30,048 nt of DNA from a virus (IMGVR_UViG_3300048591_000581:1-30048); one strand, 5' to 3'. Counted from the first letter of the stretch, positions 12,090-20,257 are shown. Numbers and translations are program-made. The notes: generated by a model from the sequence alone, not told the origin.

Positions 12090-13946
12090 TCATCGACTCC
12101 TGAGTCTCCCAGCGGACTGGTCTTCTGTCTGCTGCATAGTTCTAATGCTATCAGGAATTTGTACTGCTGCGATACCGTGCGTTGTCCAAATCTCTCGACG
12201 TGAAATCAAACACTTGTAGGCCCCCGCCATGCTGTCCGACACGTCCTTGCTTCCGTTGTCCGGGTGATCGAATTTCTTCTTTGACGGAAGGTACTTCAAC
12301 TGCAAGCACTCTCGCAGGGCCACGTCATGTTTAGGCGCACGAATCCGCCCATCGTAGAAACCCGCTTTGAGTTGAGCGTAGGGCACCATGCTCATATCCG
12401 TGGAGATGTACCCCGTGATGAACCCCTTGGTTCGGAGAACCTGTACTGAATCCACGCTCTGGAAGCCGTCGAAGGTCACCCACTTGATGTTCAACCCAGC
12501 GGCCCGGAGCTTGAGAATGAGGTCTCTTATCTTAAAAAACTTGATCTCGTCACCCTTTGGCGGCAGAACTCTCAACATGAAATCGTACTGAACGAGTGGC
12601 ATGACATTCTCTTCCCCCTCACCCTGTACCTTGGCGAAACCAGGGACGTAAACGCAGGAAACCCCTGCGGCGTCGTTGGTGATACTCAGATCAATGTGAA
12701 CGGCGCGGGGTGCTCCGGGCATACGGAAACGATCAGAATAGAACATAAGGTCCTGTTCCTCGGAGAAATCGGTCTCCTCACGATTCAGAATGCTCCTGTG
12801 CGTACCGAAACAGCGGGTCACCGCCTCAACGTTCAGCATGTAGGGGTGAACGCTGATGGTCCCGACTCCCGCGAGATCGCGGATGGAACCACTGATGTCA
12901 CTCTCGAAAGGTTTGCGGTATTCAATGGGGACCATCTTCACGAGGCCCCGGTCCTCCTCGCTAACCTCATCGACACTGGAGAGGATACGGGGCTTCCGCC
13001 CAAGGTCACCCACAAAGACCGGAAACCTCTCCCCACAGAACGTGCCCGGGGGTTTCACATCCCAGACGCACTTGTCGTAAATGTAGATACTGGGGTTGGT
13101 CTTGGCCTCCTCGATCTTCCTGTCAGTGAACTCTCCGGGGTAGTTGCGAGAGGACACGAGACACAACACCCCTGGACCTGCCCCCTGCTCAACGAACCGC
13201 GTTTGAATCCGTCGGCTAATCCCGTCGTAGATAAACGCGGCCTGATCGTACTTACCCCCACCCCTGATCTTCTTGGAGTCCTCGACAACCACCATGAAGT
13301 TCACTTCGTCCAATACGCCGGAGATCACGTTCTGCCCGATAGCACCTGCATCGCTGCCGATGGGCTTCACTTCGATGCGATTGGGGAAAATCATGGCGCT
13401 CAGATAATCTTTCCTGAACGGGAACTTCGTGGTGAAGTACGCACTGTTCTCGCACATGCTGCGAAAGCGCTTGTAATCCACATCGAGAGCACTCGTGGCG
13501 CTCAGACTCTGGAAAACGATGGCGACTTCGGAAGAGGGGTCCATGCCAAACGTCCGATGGACACTCTTGTAGCAACTCAGGAGGTAAAGCTGGTACTGCT
13601 GGGTGTACAAAGCGGTTGTGGTTTTCGCCGATCCAATGCCCCCGGTTCCCACGAATTCGGTCACGGTGTTCAGCAATCGGCCGCGCTTCTCGTTGATCTC
13701 GATGAGTTCATCCACCACGGCGGGGTACAACGTACCCCTGCGCACACTGGCGTACTGTACGGAGAACAAGAACTCTTCGATATGGACAGGGTAGCTGTGG
13801 AGTCCCAAGGCGTGTTTCAACGGACCAAAGTTCCTCTCGTCGAACGCCAACGCCACAGCCTCCTCCATGAAGGTGCGGTACTCTGGATTCCGGATGACCT
13901 TGCAGGCGTCCTTCACCTGCTGGTAGGTCAGGTTGTCAGGTAGCAT
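12090..13946 (-). CDS. terL: large terminase subunit, 618 aa
   Basis: DNA-packaging motor. The ATPase half has GTGGIGSAKTT (residues 100-110, Walker A variant) and VISGVLDEVNF (Walker B, 212-215). The C-terminal half has HIDLSITNDAAG (Asp419), WVTFDGFQSVDSV and DVSDSMAGAY, fitting the RNase H-like nuclease that cuts concatemers. The chosen start (MLPDN) overlaps the small terminase gene by 11 bp; the frame stays open upstream but runs deep into that gene. Length is typical. A TGCAATTGATTGCA site lies 38 bp before the start. Confidence 0.92.
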   Translation of the reverse strand: MLPDNLTYQQVKDACKVIRNPEYRTFMEEAVALAFDERNFGPLKHALGLHSYPVHIEEFLFSVQYASVRRGTLYPAVVDELIEINEKRGRLLNTVTEFVGTGGIGSAKTTTALYTQQYQLYLLSCYKSVHRTFGMDPSSEVAIVFQSLSATSALDVDYKRFRSMCENSAYFTTKFPFRKDYLSAMIFPNRIEVKPIGSDAGAIGQNVISGVLDEVNFMVVVEDSKKIRGGGKYDQAAFIYDGISRRIQTRFVEQGAGPGVLCLVSSRNYPGEFTDRKIEEAKTNPSIYIYDKCVWDVKPPGTFCGERFPVFVGDLGRKPRILSSVDEVSEEDRGLVKMVPIEYRKPFESDISGSIRDLAGVGTISVHPYMLNVEAVTRCFGTHRSILNREETDFSEEQDLMFYSDRFRMPGAPRAVHIDLSITNDAAGVSCVYVPGFAKVQGEGEENVMPLVQYDFMLRVLPPKGDEIKFFKIRDLILKLRAAGLNIKWVTFDGFQSVDSVQVLRTKGFITGYISTDMSMVPYAQLKAGFYDGRIRAPKHDVALRECLQLKYLPSKKKFDHPDNGSKDVSDSMAGAYKCLISRREIWTTHGIAAVQIPDSIRTMQQTEDQSAGRLRSR

Positions 13947-14724
13947 CCGCCTCGATAGTCTCGGGCAGGCGCTTCGCCGCCAATGCAATTGATTGCAGGA
14001 ACGCCAGACCATCCTGCTCGTCGCTGTAAGCACCTTGGCGTCCGGTCTGCAACTCGTTGAACGGATCACTCGGGGCAACACTGCGGTACAACCCCACGCG
14101 AGTCAGGAAGTTGTGCTTACTGTCCTCGGCCGCGAGGGCCGCTCGGAGAGCAAACATCCGACCGTTGAGACCCGCATTCTTCTTGGTGTCGCTGGCCTCT
14201 CGCAACGCCATGTTCCGAGCCTCGTCATAAAACGCCAGAGTTTGTCCCAAAAAGGACGGGTAGTCCATGTTTTGCACGGACTTCCGCATCTCCCTGTTGA
14301 TCTCCACAACATCATCGTAGATCACCCTGAGGCTGACGTTGAGAAACCGCGCAATCTCCTCACGAGAGACCCCACGGAGCATCAGCCTCAGTACCTGCCC
14401 CCTGCGGAAGGCAACCTGCTCGCCGGTGCTCCTCTTGCCCATAGCCTTGTCCGTCCCCTCCTCTTCGGGATTGACGTTGAGCATCTGCTCGATCTGCTCC
14501 TTGGTGGGCTGAGGCTCAGCCTTCTTACCCTTACGTTTCAAGGGAGCCTTGGTGTACGCCTTGGGCTTGGCCTGCTTAGGGTAAGCAGCCTCCGGTGCCT
14601 GAGCAGGTTCGTTGTATCCCTCATCCGCATGCTTGCCCCCGTGGGGTTGCACTTTTTCTTTTGGAGCGGGTTCCTGCGCTATATTTGCAGGAAACTTAAT
14701 GTTCGGGCTGAATTTCAGTGCCAT
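13936..14724 (-). CDS. small terminase-like DNA-binding protein, 262 aa
   Basis: Position directly before the large terminase and a helix-turn-helix-like segment (VLRLMLRGVSREEIARFLNV, about residues 117-136) support a DNA-recognition subunit for packaging. The first ~100 residues are low-complexity and Lys/Pro/Ala-rich, and the C-terminal part is helical, suiting oligomerisation. The MALKFSP opening is shared with other proteins here. ATG 14724 has no clear ribosome-binding site; a TTG at 14742 is an alternative. A strong hairpin lies 25 bp upstream. Confidence 0.65.
   Translation of the reverse strand: MALKFSPNIKFPANIAQEPAPKEKVQPHGGKHADEGYNEPAQAPEAAYPKQAKPKAYTKAPLKRKGKKAEPQPTKEQIEQMLNVNPEEEGTDKAMGKRSTGEQVAFRRGQVLRLMLRGVSREEIARFLNVSLRVIYDDVVEINREMRKSVQNMDYPSFLGQTLAFYDEARNMALREASDTKKNAGLNGRMFALRAALAAEDSKHNFLTRVGLYRSVAPSDPFNELQTGRQGAYSDEQDGLAFLQSIALAAKRLPETIEADAT
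13984..13997 (-). repeat. TGCAATTGATTGCA site 4
   Basis: Exact copy inside the last codons of the small terminase-like gene (encoding QSIA), 38 bp upstream of the large terminase start. Confidence 0.9.
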
Positions 14725-14748
14725 GGGCGAGTCGATGTCCAAAAGGAA

Positions 14749-14801
14749 GCCGGGTGTAACTGGCGTATGGGTGCAGGACCTTTACACCAGCTACACCCGG
14801 C
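14749..14801 (-). other. 53-nt imperfect hairpin before the small terminase gene
   Basis: A 10-bp perfect inverted repeat, GCCGGGTGTA/TACACCCGGC, continues inward as GCTGG/CCAGT (one G-U), then GTA/TAC and GGT/ACC around a CCTGC loop. On the RNA it is followed by CTTCCTTTTGG, which is only weakly terminator-like. It could be a terminator of the upstream cassette, a leader structure for the terminase genes, or a DNA packaging site. A TTGACA at 14844-14839 just upstream has a poor -10 (TATCGT, 15 bp away). Confidence 0.65.
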
Positions 14802-14847
14802 ATGGAGTGTACCTGAGACGATAGGGGTGATACTAGCCTGTCAATAC

Positions 14848-16419
14848 CTAAAGAGGTTCCTTCAGGTGGAGGTACTTGGTGAACACCTCCTTGGCCCTGA
14901 CGTTGAGACCCATCCTGCTCCCGTCTTGGTACGGCATGTTGAATTCCAAGTCGATGGCTTCACGCAGTAGCTTGGAATTCGATCTCCGGGGGTACTGGCA
15001 CTTGGCGAATACATGGTGCTGCACGGTCTTGGCTTCTACCTTGCCCCAGAACACCGAGAGCATTTTCGTGAGTTCGTCGATGTCGTAGAACTTTTGAACC
15101 TTGAAGAACCTGCTGTCATTCCCGAGGGTGGTGTTGGGGTCGTTAGAATTAAGTCGGAGGTGCGCCGCCAAATTCGAGGAGAGTTGGCGCTTGTCTTGCG
15201 TTCCAAGAAAGAAAGGGGTGTTCACCCTACACATGGCGCTTACGATGCACAGGTAGGCCATCCGGTCTTCATGGTGGGGGATGGAGTTCATCACGAAAGA
15301 CGAGATGATGCTGTCGGGTCCGCTATCGCTCAGGGCTTCGAGGCGATCAAGGTACTTGGAGATGAGTTCTCGGGAAGCCTCGGGACTGACTCGGCTGCTT
15401 TCAGGAGGGCAGTAGAACGGCTCGAAGGGGATCATGTCGAACCCCGCTTCCTTCATCAGGTTGCTGTCATGCAGGGTTCCGGCCCCCATGTCGAAGATCG
15501 TATTGCCGTAGGTCTCTTTGAACTTCCTCCGCGCTTCATCGGTGGCAGTTGGCAGGAGCATCAAATCTTTGTTGCCCTTACCCTCCAACAAGTCGTACTT
15601 CATCGCGGTGTTGGAGATCACCTTGCCGTAGACGAAGTAGGGGTAGGTCCGGCTGAGACCGATGATCTGGTTTTGCACAGACTTCCGCCGGAAAGCGTTG
15701 TACCGGAGTTCCTCCTTGAAGTTCGACTGGATGTCAAAATCCATCGCAAGGAAGTTCATGGCGTAGTAGGCGTATTCGGCTAGTGCCTTGTCCTTGAACT
15801 CGATGACATCGCAATCGTCGTAGTTGTGGTGGGCGTACCCGAACACCCGGCCTTTACCGTTGATGATCCAAGGCTCGCCCTCGCCGGTGTACACCAGCAC
15901 CGGCATGTGGACCCCGTAGGCCACCAGAGCTAACCCGCTGAAGCGAAGGTTGTCGCTGGCGTCCCCGGCGATCTTGATGAGTTCGGGAATACCCATGCGG
16001 GTGGGCTGCATGCAAGGCCACACGCTGTCAGGTGGGATGTCGGGTAGGCTCTCCGTCAAGCTCGTGGTTTTCTCCACGTACTCGGTGAAGGCGTCCTTGG
16101 CCTTGGTGTTGAAGGTATCGAGATCGTTGGTGCCCTTGTTGAACATCAGGTTGGCACCCTTCTCCTGATCGTCCGCGACATCGAGTTCAACGACCGGCAC
16201 CTTTGTGTAGCCGTACATTTTGGCGGCGGTAGTACGCTGGTGACCAGAAAGAATCGTCCCGTTCTTGTTGATGTAAATCGGAAGGACAAACCCCAACTTG
16301 GCCAGCGAGATCATCATCTGCTGCAAGCGCTCGGGCACCATCTTGCGAGGGTTGTACTCGGCCCCGCGAAATGTATCCACGTCCCGGAGCACCACCGGGT
16401 TGCTCTGAATCTTGGACAT
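14848..16419 (-). CDS. ParB-domain / methyltransferase-like fusion protein, 523 aa
   Basis: Residues ~8-80 form a ParB/sulfiredoxin-like domain: YNPRKMVPERLQQMMISLAK, VLPIYINKNGTILSGHQRT, VPVVELDV. A middle segment (PWIINGKGRVFGYAHHN, DVIEFKDK) has a similar pattern and may be a second, degenerate copy. The C-terminal ~210 residues look like a class I SAM methyltransferase: TIFDMGAGTLHDSN (Asp310), then IPFEPF and SIISSFVMNSIPHHEDR. That last motif resembles putative methyltransferases linked to DNA phosphorothioation (from memory). A base-modifying role on phage DNA is likely but unproven. It is the last gene of the cassette. Confidence 0.65.
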   Translation of the reverse strand: MSKIQSNPVVLRDVDTFRGAEYNPRKMVPERLQQMMISLAKLGFVLPIYINKNGTILSGHQRTTAAKMYGYTKVPVVELDVADDQEKGANLMFNKGTNDLDTFNTKAKDAFTEYVEKTTSLTESLPDIPPDSVWPCMQPTRMGIPELIKIAGDASDNLRFSGLALVAYGVHMPVLVYTGEGEPWIINGKGRVFGYAHHNYDDCDVIEFKDKALAEYAYYAMNFLAMDFDIQSNFKEELRYNAFRRKSVQNQIIGLSRTYPYFVYGKVISNTAMKYDLLEGKGNKDLMLLPTATDEARRKFKETYGNTIFDMGAGTLHDSNLMKEAGFDMIPFEPFYCPPESSRVSPEASRELISKYLDRLEALSDSGPDSIISSFVMNSIPHHEDRMAYLCIVSAMCRVNTPFFLGTQDKRQLSSNLAAHLRLNSNDPNTTLGNDSRFFKVQKFYDIDELTKMLSVFWGKVEAKTVQHHVFAKCQYPRRSNSKLLREAIDLEFNMPYQDGSRMGLNVRAKEVFTKYLHLKEPL

Positions 16420-16422
16420 GGC

Positions 16423-17142
16423 CTACTGAACGGTGGGAGTGTCGAGCACGTCGTCCTCGGAGGACTGGGAAGACTTCTTCTTGGTCTTCACCATCTTGGC
16501 AAGGTCCGGAAGGTCGGCGATGGTGAAGCCCAACCGCTTCATGATCTCCTGCATAGCGTCGATGCGTTTGGGGTACTCTGCCAGTAGCTTCTTCTCCCAC
16601 GCCTTGTAGCCGGTCATGCTGATGTAGAAGCGGTAGTTGCCCACGGAGACGATCACGTCGTTCTTGGCAGTCAACACCCGTTCGTCCACGGTTCCACAGA
16701 TCGCCGCGTGGTTGAGATCGTCGAGGCAGTCAGCGGTGACCACCCCGCACAAACAGTCGAGTTCCTCCTTGCTGAATCCAGTGAAGGCGTCGAACCCCAT
16801 GTCCACGAGACTTTGGAGTTCGGCGGCGAGCTTGACCTCATCCCACTCCGCGTTCTCCGAGACCCGGTTATCGGCGATCCGATAAGCCTTGGTCTGCTTG
16901 TCCGTGAGGTTGGTGGCGACGATCACCGGAATCTCGGTGAGTCCCAATTCCACGGCGGCCTTGTAGCGCGTGTGGCCGGTGATGATCACGTGGTCGGCAT
17001 CCACCACCAACGGAACGAGGAAAGAGAACTGCTGGATCGACTGCTTGATCCCCTCGACCGCCGCGTCGTTGTTGCGTGGGTTGTTCCAGTAAGGCTTGAT
17101 GTCGCCGGGGGAGACGTACTGAATCTGGTGCTTGGTAGTCAT
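16423..17142 (-). CDS. ParB/sulfiredoxin-domain protein, 239 aa
   Basis: Residues ~8-105 fit the phage ParB N-domain: VSPGDIKPYWNNPRNNDAA, QFSFLVPLVVDADHVIITGH (with the GHTR signature), LTEIPVIVATNLTDKQTKAY and RIADNRVSENAEWD. Such proteins usually sit beside DNA methyltransferases and packaging genes, as here. The C-terminal half is unfamiliar, with a conserved-looking RFYISMTGYKAWEKKLL and a Lys/Ser-rich tail. There is no obvious partition-type HTH, so centromere binding is less likely. ATGA overlap with the AsnB-like gene and a 3-bp gap to the fusion gene. Confidence 0.75.
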   Translation of the reverse strand: MTTKHQIQYVSPGDIKPYWNNPRNNDAAVEGIKQSIQQFSFLVPLVVDADHVIITGHTRYKAAVELGLTEIPVIVATNLTDKQTKAYRIADNRVSENAEWDEVKLAAELQSLVDMGFDAFTGFSKEELDCLCGVVTADCLDDLNHAAICGTVDERVLTAKNDVIVSVGNYRFYISMTGYKAWEKKLLAEYPKRIDAMQEIMKRLGFTIADLPDLAKMVKTKKKSSQSSEDDVLDTPTVQ

Positions 17143-18374
17143 GCTCCCGCTTCCTCGTAGATGTTGGCCAAGGCCTCGCGCAAAGCCGAATCAGATAGAA
17201 GAGGATTCTCCAATCTGATCTTCCCGATGCCGCTACCCGTGTAGAAGCCGACTTTCTTGCCGTCCTCACCCCACGAATTCTCGGGCAGGTACTTGCGCAG
17301 CGCCTCGTAGTATAGCGGTTTCTTCGTCTCCGGGCGCACCCACGTGTAGGGCATGCCCAACAAGGAGTTCAACACCCCACGATCCGCGAAAGGCTGCCAA
17401 ACGGGAACGCCCGTCCGGAAATACGCCTTGAAGATCATGTGATTGGTCGGAAGATTCTTTAGCTGATGCCCGATGCGATACTGGCACCAGTTATTGGCCG
17501 TGTGCTTGGTGGTGCTCTTGAGAAAAGCGGCACAGGTGAAGGTGTCGTTACCCAGCGCAACATCCGCGATGTCGGCGTTGCACACCACATCGAAACTCCA
17601 TCTCATAGCCTCCTCGGCGAGCAGTACGTTGCACATGCCCATGAGGACGTTGCTGAAATCCGTCATCTCGATGCGGCTCAACGCGACATCTCGGAGCCGG
17701 CGCAGGCTTTCGTTGTCCGTTGACAGCAGGATCGGCTGGTAGCTGAGGTTCAGGTGCTTCGCGTAGACCGCCGCCCACTTGGGGTCGAAATCCTCGGCGG
17801 AAGTGCCGACGCAGGTGGTGTGGACGTCCACCCCTGCCTCCTTGAGGGCAATGGCCGTCATGATGCCGTCTGTGCCGCCACTGATGGGGCACAAGACTTT
17901 CTTGCCTACCAACGGAGCGCAAGCGGCGACGAGGTGGTCCATCAGCACCTGAGAACACAGGGTAATGGCTTTGCTGGCGGGGATAGGCTCCGGCGCAAAT
18001 CTGTCGCACACGTACTTCTTGATGGTCCCGCCGCTGAACATCACGGCGACCCCCGCAGGCACCAGCAATATGCGATTGAGGGGCAGGCCGATGTCCTTGG
18101 CGTGCCCACGCATGGCCAGCATGCTATGACTGACGAAAATCGTGTGCTCGTCGTGGGCGTAGTACAGCGGCACCAACCCGGGAAGACTCTGGTAAGCCCA
18201 GAATGAGCGCTGGCCACCGTAGACCTTCCAACCCACGGTGTCCTTGGGGAGGATCAGCCGAGCACCCCAATTGTGTTCAGGACCCTTGCGAGACTGCCAG
18301 TCCTCCAACGAGACGGGCTTGGGGTTGCGCTTGTCCCAGACGAGGACAGAATTCAGGAGTTCAGATGGGGTCAC
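17139..18374 (-). CDS. AsnB-like ATP-pyrophosphatase (amide-forming enzyme), 411 aa
   Basis: A GTG start overlapping the GNAT stop by 14 bp fits best; the frame is open further upstream but inside that gene. The PP-loop VLCPISGGTDGIMTAIALKE (residues 165-170) marks the asparagine-synthase type of ATP pyrophosphatase, with the usual final Ser replaced by Gly. The first 150 residues (YYAHDEHTIFVSHSMLAM, LLVPAGVAVMF) look like a worn glutaminase domain, but no N-terminal Cys nucleophile is present. It probably adenylates a carboxylate and condenses it with ammonia or an amine. Neighbours suggest the substrate is a DNA base; that is inference. Confidence 0.75.
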   Translation of the reverse strand: MTPSELLNSVLVWDKRNPKPVSLEDWQSRKGPEHNWGARLILPKDTVGWKVYGGQRSFWAYQSLPGLVPLYYAHDEHTIFVSHSMLAMRGHAKDIGLPLNRILLVPAGVAVMFSGGTIKKYVCDRFAPEPIPASKAITLCSQVLMDHLVAACAPLVGKKVLCPISGGTDGIMTAIALKEAGVDVHTTCVGTSAEDFDPKWAAVYAKHLNLSYQPILLSTDNESLRRLRDVALSRIEMTDFSNVLMGMCNVLLAEEAMRWSFDVVCNADIADVALGNDTFTCAAFLKSTTKHTANNWCQYRIGHQLKNLPTNHMIFKAYFRTGVPVWQPFADRGVLNSLLGMPYTWVRPETKKPLYYEALRKYLPENSWGEDGKKVGFYTGSGIGKIRLENPLLSDSALREALANIYEEAGA

Positions 18375-18837
18375 GGTACATGAGGTGGGACTTGAAAGCG
18401 CCCCAGTCGATGGTGGTGTAGATGGAATAACCGAGCTTCTTGTAAAAGGCGATGCCACGGTCGTTGTTAATCATGACGAACAAGAAAGTCCGCCTATTCA
18501 TCTCCAGATGCCAACGGCGCATCACCCGCAGGGCACTGCCATTCCCTTTCGTCGATGCAACCAATTGCATCACCTGCCAACCACCCAGCACACCGGGCAA
18601 GCCGTAGTACGTCTTCTTCGAAGTCCAGGGCCGGGTAACAATGGCTACCCCTTCGTCCCAGACCACGTAGCCATTGACGAGGTAATTGCCAAAAACACCG
18701 CGCGAACCCCGGTCAAGTTGCAGGGGGGCTGTGCCCAACAGCTTCCAGACCTCGGCACTTTCGTTCAACGTCGCCCTATGCAGGGGCTGCCACCCCGGCT
18801 TCCCCGGGAGCGGCAAGCACTCGTCGGTTAGCCCCAT
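18361..18837 (-). CDS. GNAT-family acetyltransferase-like protein, 158 aa
   Basis: The acetyl-CoA loop LVASTKGNGSALRVMRRWHL (residues ~92-111) and the C-terminal NNDRGIAFYKKLGYS are hallmark GNAT elements. GGGAG lies 6 nt before the ATG, which overlaps the upstream gene by 10 bp. GNAT-fold enzymes acylate amines; the Mom protein of phage Mu also has a GNAT-type fold and modifies adenine, but direct similarity to Mom is not evident. Its place between the SWIM and AsnB-like genes suggests it acts in the same pathway. Confidence 0.8.
   Translation of the reverse strand: MGLTDECLPLPGKPGWQPLHRATLNESAEVWKLLGTAPLQLDRGSRGVFGNYLVNGYVVWDEGVAIVTRPWTSKKTYYGLPGVLGGWQVMQLVASTKGNGSALRVMRRWHLEMNRRTFLFVMINNDRGIAFYKKLGYSIYTTIDWGAFKSHLMYRDPI
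18556..18569 (+). repeat. variant of the 14-bp motif, reversed orientation
   Basis: The + strand reads TGCAACCAATTGCA, one base different from TGCAATCAATTGCA. Unlike the seven exact copies it points the other way. It lies within the GNAT gene. It may be a decayed or chance site. Confidence 0.35.
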
Positions 18838-19712
18838 CGCATACTCCCGTTGGTCATGCTCGGTCCGAACTTTGGACGCTCCTCGGGCTTGAGTGTAGGG
18901 TAAGTCTTCTGCCAGAAGTGCTCGCCCATGTAGACTTTGTTGTTGCTGCCGTTGTTGCCCTTGCCTTTGGGCACCCACTCGACCCAACAACGCCGGGGCT
19001 TGGGGCTAATGGTGATGCAGTAGACATTCGAGTGCCACCATTGCATCAGCAGGTCGATATCCAGATTGTACATCAGGGCCTTGGCGAAGTCGTGGCGCTT
19101 CACTTCGCCGTCTTCCACGCAATACGGCAGGATATCCACCCGGGCGTATATCTCATCCCCAAATGTCCCACGATCCCACTGATGGGGGCTGCTGCTATGG
19201 GGCTTACATCCGGGGTTGTAGGCGTCAATCATGGCCCTTGATTGGTAGCCGAAGGTGATGGCGAACTTCCCGAAGTTGTGGAGAACGGGTTCGAGAATGT
19301 CCTCGCACAACTTCTTTCCAGCTTTGACGACCATAGCGGGGTCGTCGATGACAGTGCTGGACAGCCCCACGACAGCGGCCTCGGTCGAGTAGAGGAAGTC
19401 CCGAAGAATGAAGTTCTTGCTCAACCTCGTCCTGCTGAACTTCTCGAAGTACGCGATCTGCGTTTCCTTACCCTTGCTCGGGATCGTCCCAGTCTTCTTT
19501 GGGGCCGTCGCAATATGGATGGCCTCGGGAATGATCTTCAGGAGATGCTTGCAAAGCTTGTGGCCTTTGACGAACGATGGGCATGTGCAGGTCATGGTCT
19601 TGGTGTTGACCACATAGCTCAAGAGTGGATTGGAATCACTCTTGACCTTTACCTCGCTGGGCATGCCCTCGTCGAAGAGATCATGCTGAAACATTTCCAC
19701 TTCTACCTCCAT
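18828..19712 (-). CDS. SWIM zinc-finger protein with M15-like motif, 294 aa
   Basis: Residues 41-57 (TCTCPSFVKGHKLCKHL) match SWIM, C-x-C-x9-C-x-H, a zinc module that binds DNA or protein. Further on, FGYQSRAMIDAYNPGCKP and HSSSPHQWDRGTFGDEIYAR followed by VDI (about 153-193) resemble the S-x-H...G...D metal site of M15/hedgehog-type D-Ala-D-Ala peptidases. In a cassette with base-modification enzymes, that fold may have another use. The frame starts at ATG 19712, but GGAGG lies inside its first codons, so GTG 19700 or ATG 19694 is the likelier start. First gene after promoter P4. Confidence 0.65.
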   Translation of the reverse strand: MEVEVEMFQHDLFDEGMPSEVKVKSDSNPLLSYVVNTKTMTCTCPSFVKGHKLCKHLLKIIPEAIHIATAPKKTGTIPSKGKETQIAYFEKFSRTRLSKNFILRDFLYSTEAAVVGLSSTVIDDPAMVVKAGKKLCEDILEPVLHNFGKFAITFGYQSRAMIDAYNPGCKPHSSSPHQWDRGTFGDEIYARVDILPYCVEDGEVKRHDFAKALMYNLDIDLLMQWWHSNVYCITISPKPRRCWVEWVPKGKGNNGSNNKVYMGEHFWQKTYPTLKPEERPKFGPSMTNGSMRWG

Positions 19713-19731
19713 TAGTACAGCCTATGGGATG

Positions 19732-19760
19732 ATTTTACCACTTTGACGGGCGTTTGTCAA
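19732..19760 (-). promoter_or_regulatory. sigma70-type promoter P4
   Basis: Minus strand TTGACA (19760-19755), 17-bp spacer, TAAAAT (19737-19732). It lies in the 75-bp gap before the SWIM gene, so it probably transcribes the modification cassette and perhaps the terminase genes. Confidence 0.88.
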
Positions 19761-19787
19761 GTAAACACGCCTCGCCCTCCCACAGTG

Positions 19788-20147
19788 CTAAGCCGGGAAC
19801 TTCACCAACACATCGTCCATTTGGAACAGTTGGTCCTGACCCTCGATATCCACGAGCCACTGTTTTTGGCGCGCGTCGCCGCTGGGGCTATGAATGGAGA
19901 TGATCTGTCCACTTACCACCCCGTCCCCGACACAGACCTGACCCACCATACCTACGAGATCGGCAAAGGGGTTGACGATACTGGCCTTGACACAGAAGCC
20001 GGCCTTGTTGAATCGGGACTGCCATTCCAGCAGCATCCGGTCGGCAAAAGCGCAAGCCTCCTCTGCGCTCAGCCCCCGTTTTGCTGCTTCCAAGGAGTAA
20101 TCCCGCCACATCTTGGCGAGGTCCGCTGCGTGCTTGATCTCCAGCAT
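19788..20147 (-). CDS. hypothetical protein, 119 aa
   Basis: GGGGA lies 6 nt before the chosen ATG; an upstream GTG would start within a few bases of the terminator's T-run. The N-terminal half is helical (LEIKHAADLAKMWRDYSLEA), the C-terminal half looks like a small beta barrel (ASIVNPFADLVGMVGQVCVG, RQKQWLVDIEGQDQLFQMDD). It lies between a terminator upstream and promoter P4 downstream, so its transcription depends on read-through or an unseen promoter. Function unknown. Confidence 0.65.
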   Translation of the reverse strand: MLEIKHAADLAKMWRDYSLEAAKRGLSAEEACAFADRMLLEWQSRFNKAGFCVKASIVNPFADLVGMVGQVCVGDGVVSGQIISIHSPSGDARQKQWLVDIEGQDQLFQMDDVLVKFPA

Positions 20148-20171
20148 GCCTGTCCCCAGGTTGACCACAAA

Positions 20172-20199
20172 GAAAAAGGGCGGACCCGAAGGCCCGCCC
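20172..20199 (-). terminator. rho-independent terminator
   Basis: On the RNA: GGGCGGGCC-TTCG-GGTCCGCCC (9-bp stem with one G-U and a stable TTCG loop) followed by TTTTTCT. It lies after the Ig-like gene. Confidence 0.88.
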
Positions 20200-20257
20200 G
20201 TGTACTACCCGACAAACAGCCAGCGAATGACCCCCAAAACGAGGGTCCAAACGCGGC

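Noticed and set aside
12696-13943. 415-residue ORF on the + strand
   Set aside because: Exactly antisense to the large terminase gene; no family-like motifs and no ribosome-binding site. A shadow of GC-rich coding sequence.
14816-14844. Promoter with TTGACA before the small terminase gene
   Set aside because: The only -10 candidate (TATCGT) is poor and 15 bp away; too weak to list as a promoter.
18361-18837. Direct homologue of Mu Mom
   Set aside because: It is a standard GNAT by motif; I see no Mom-specific sequence similarity.
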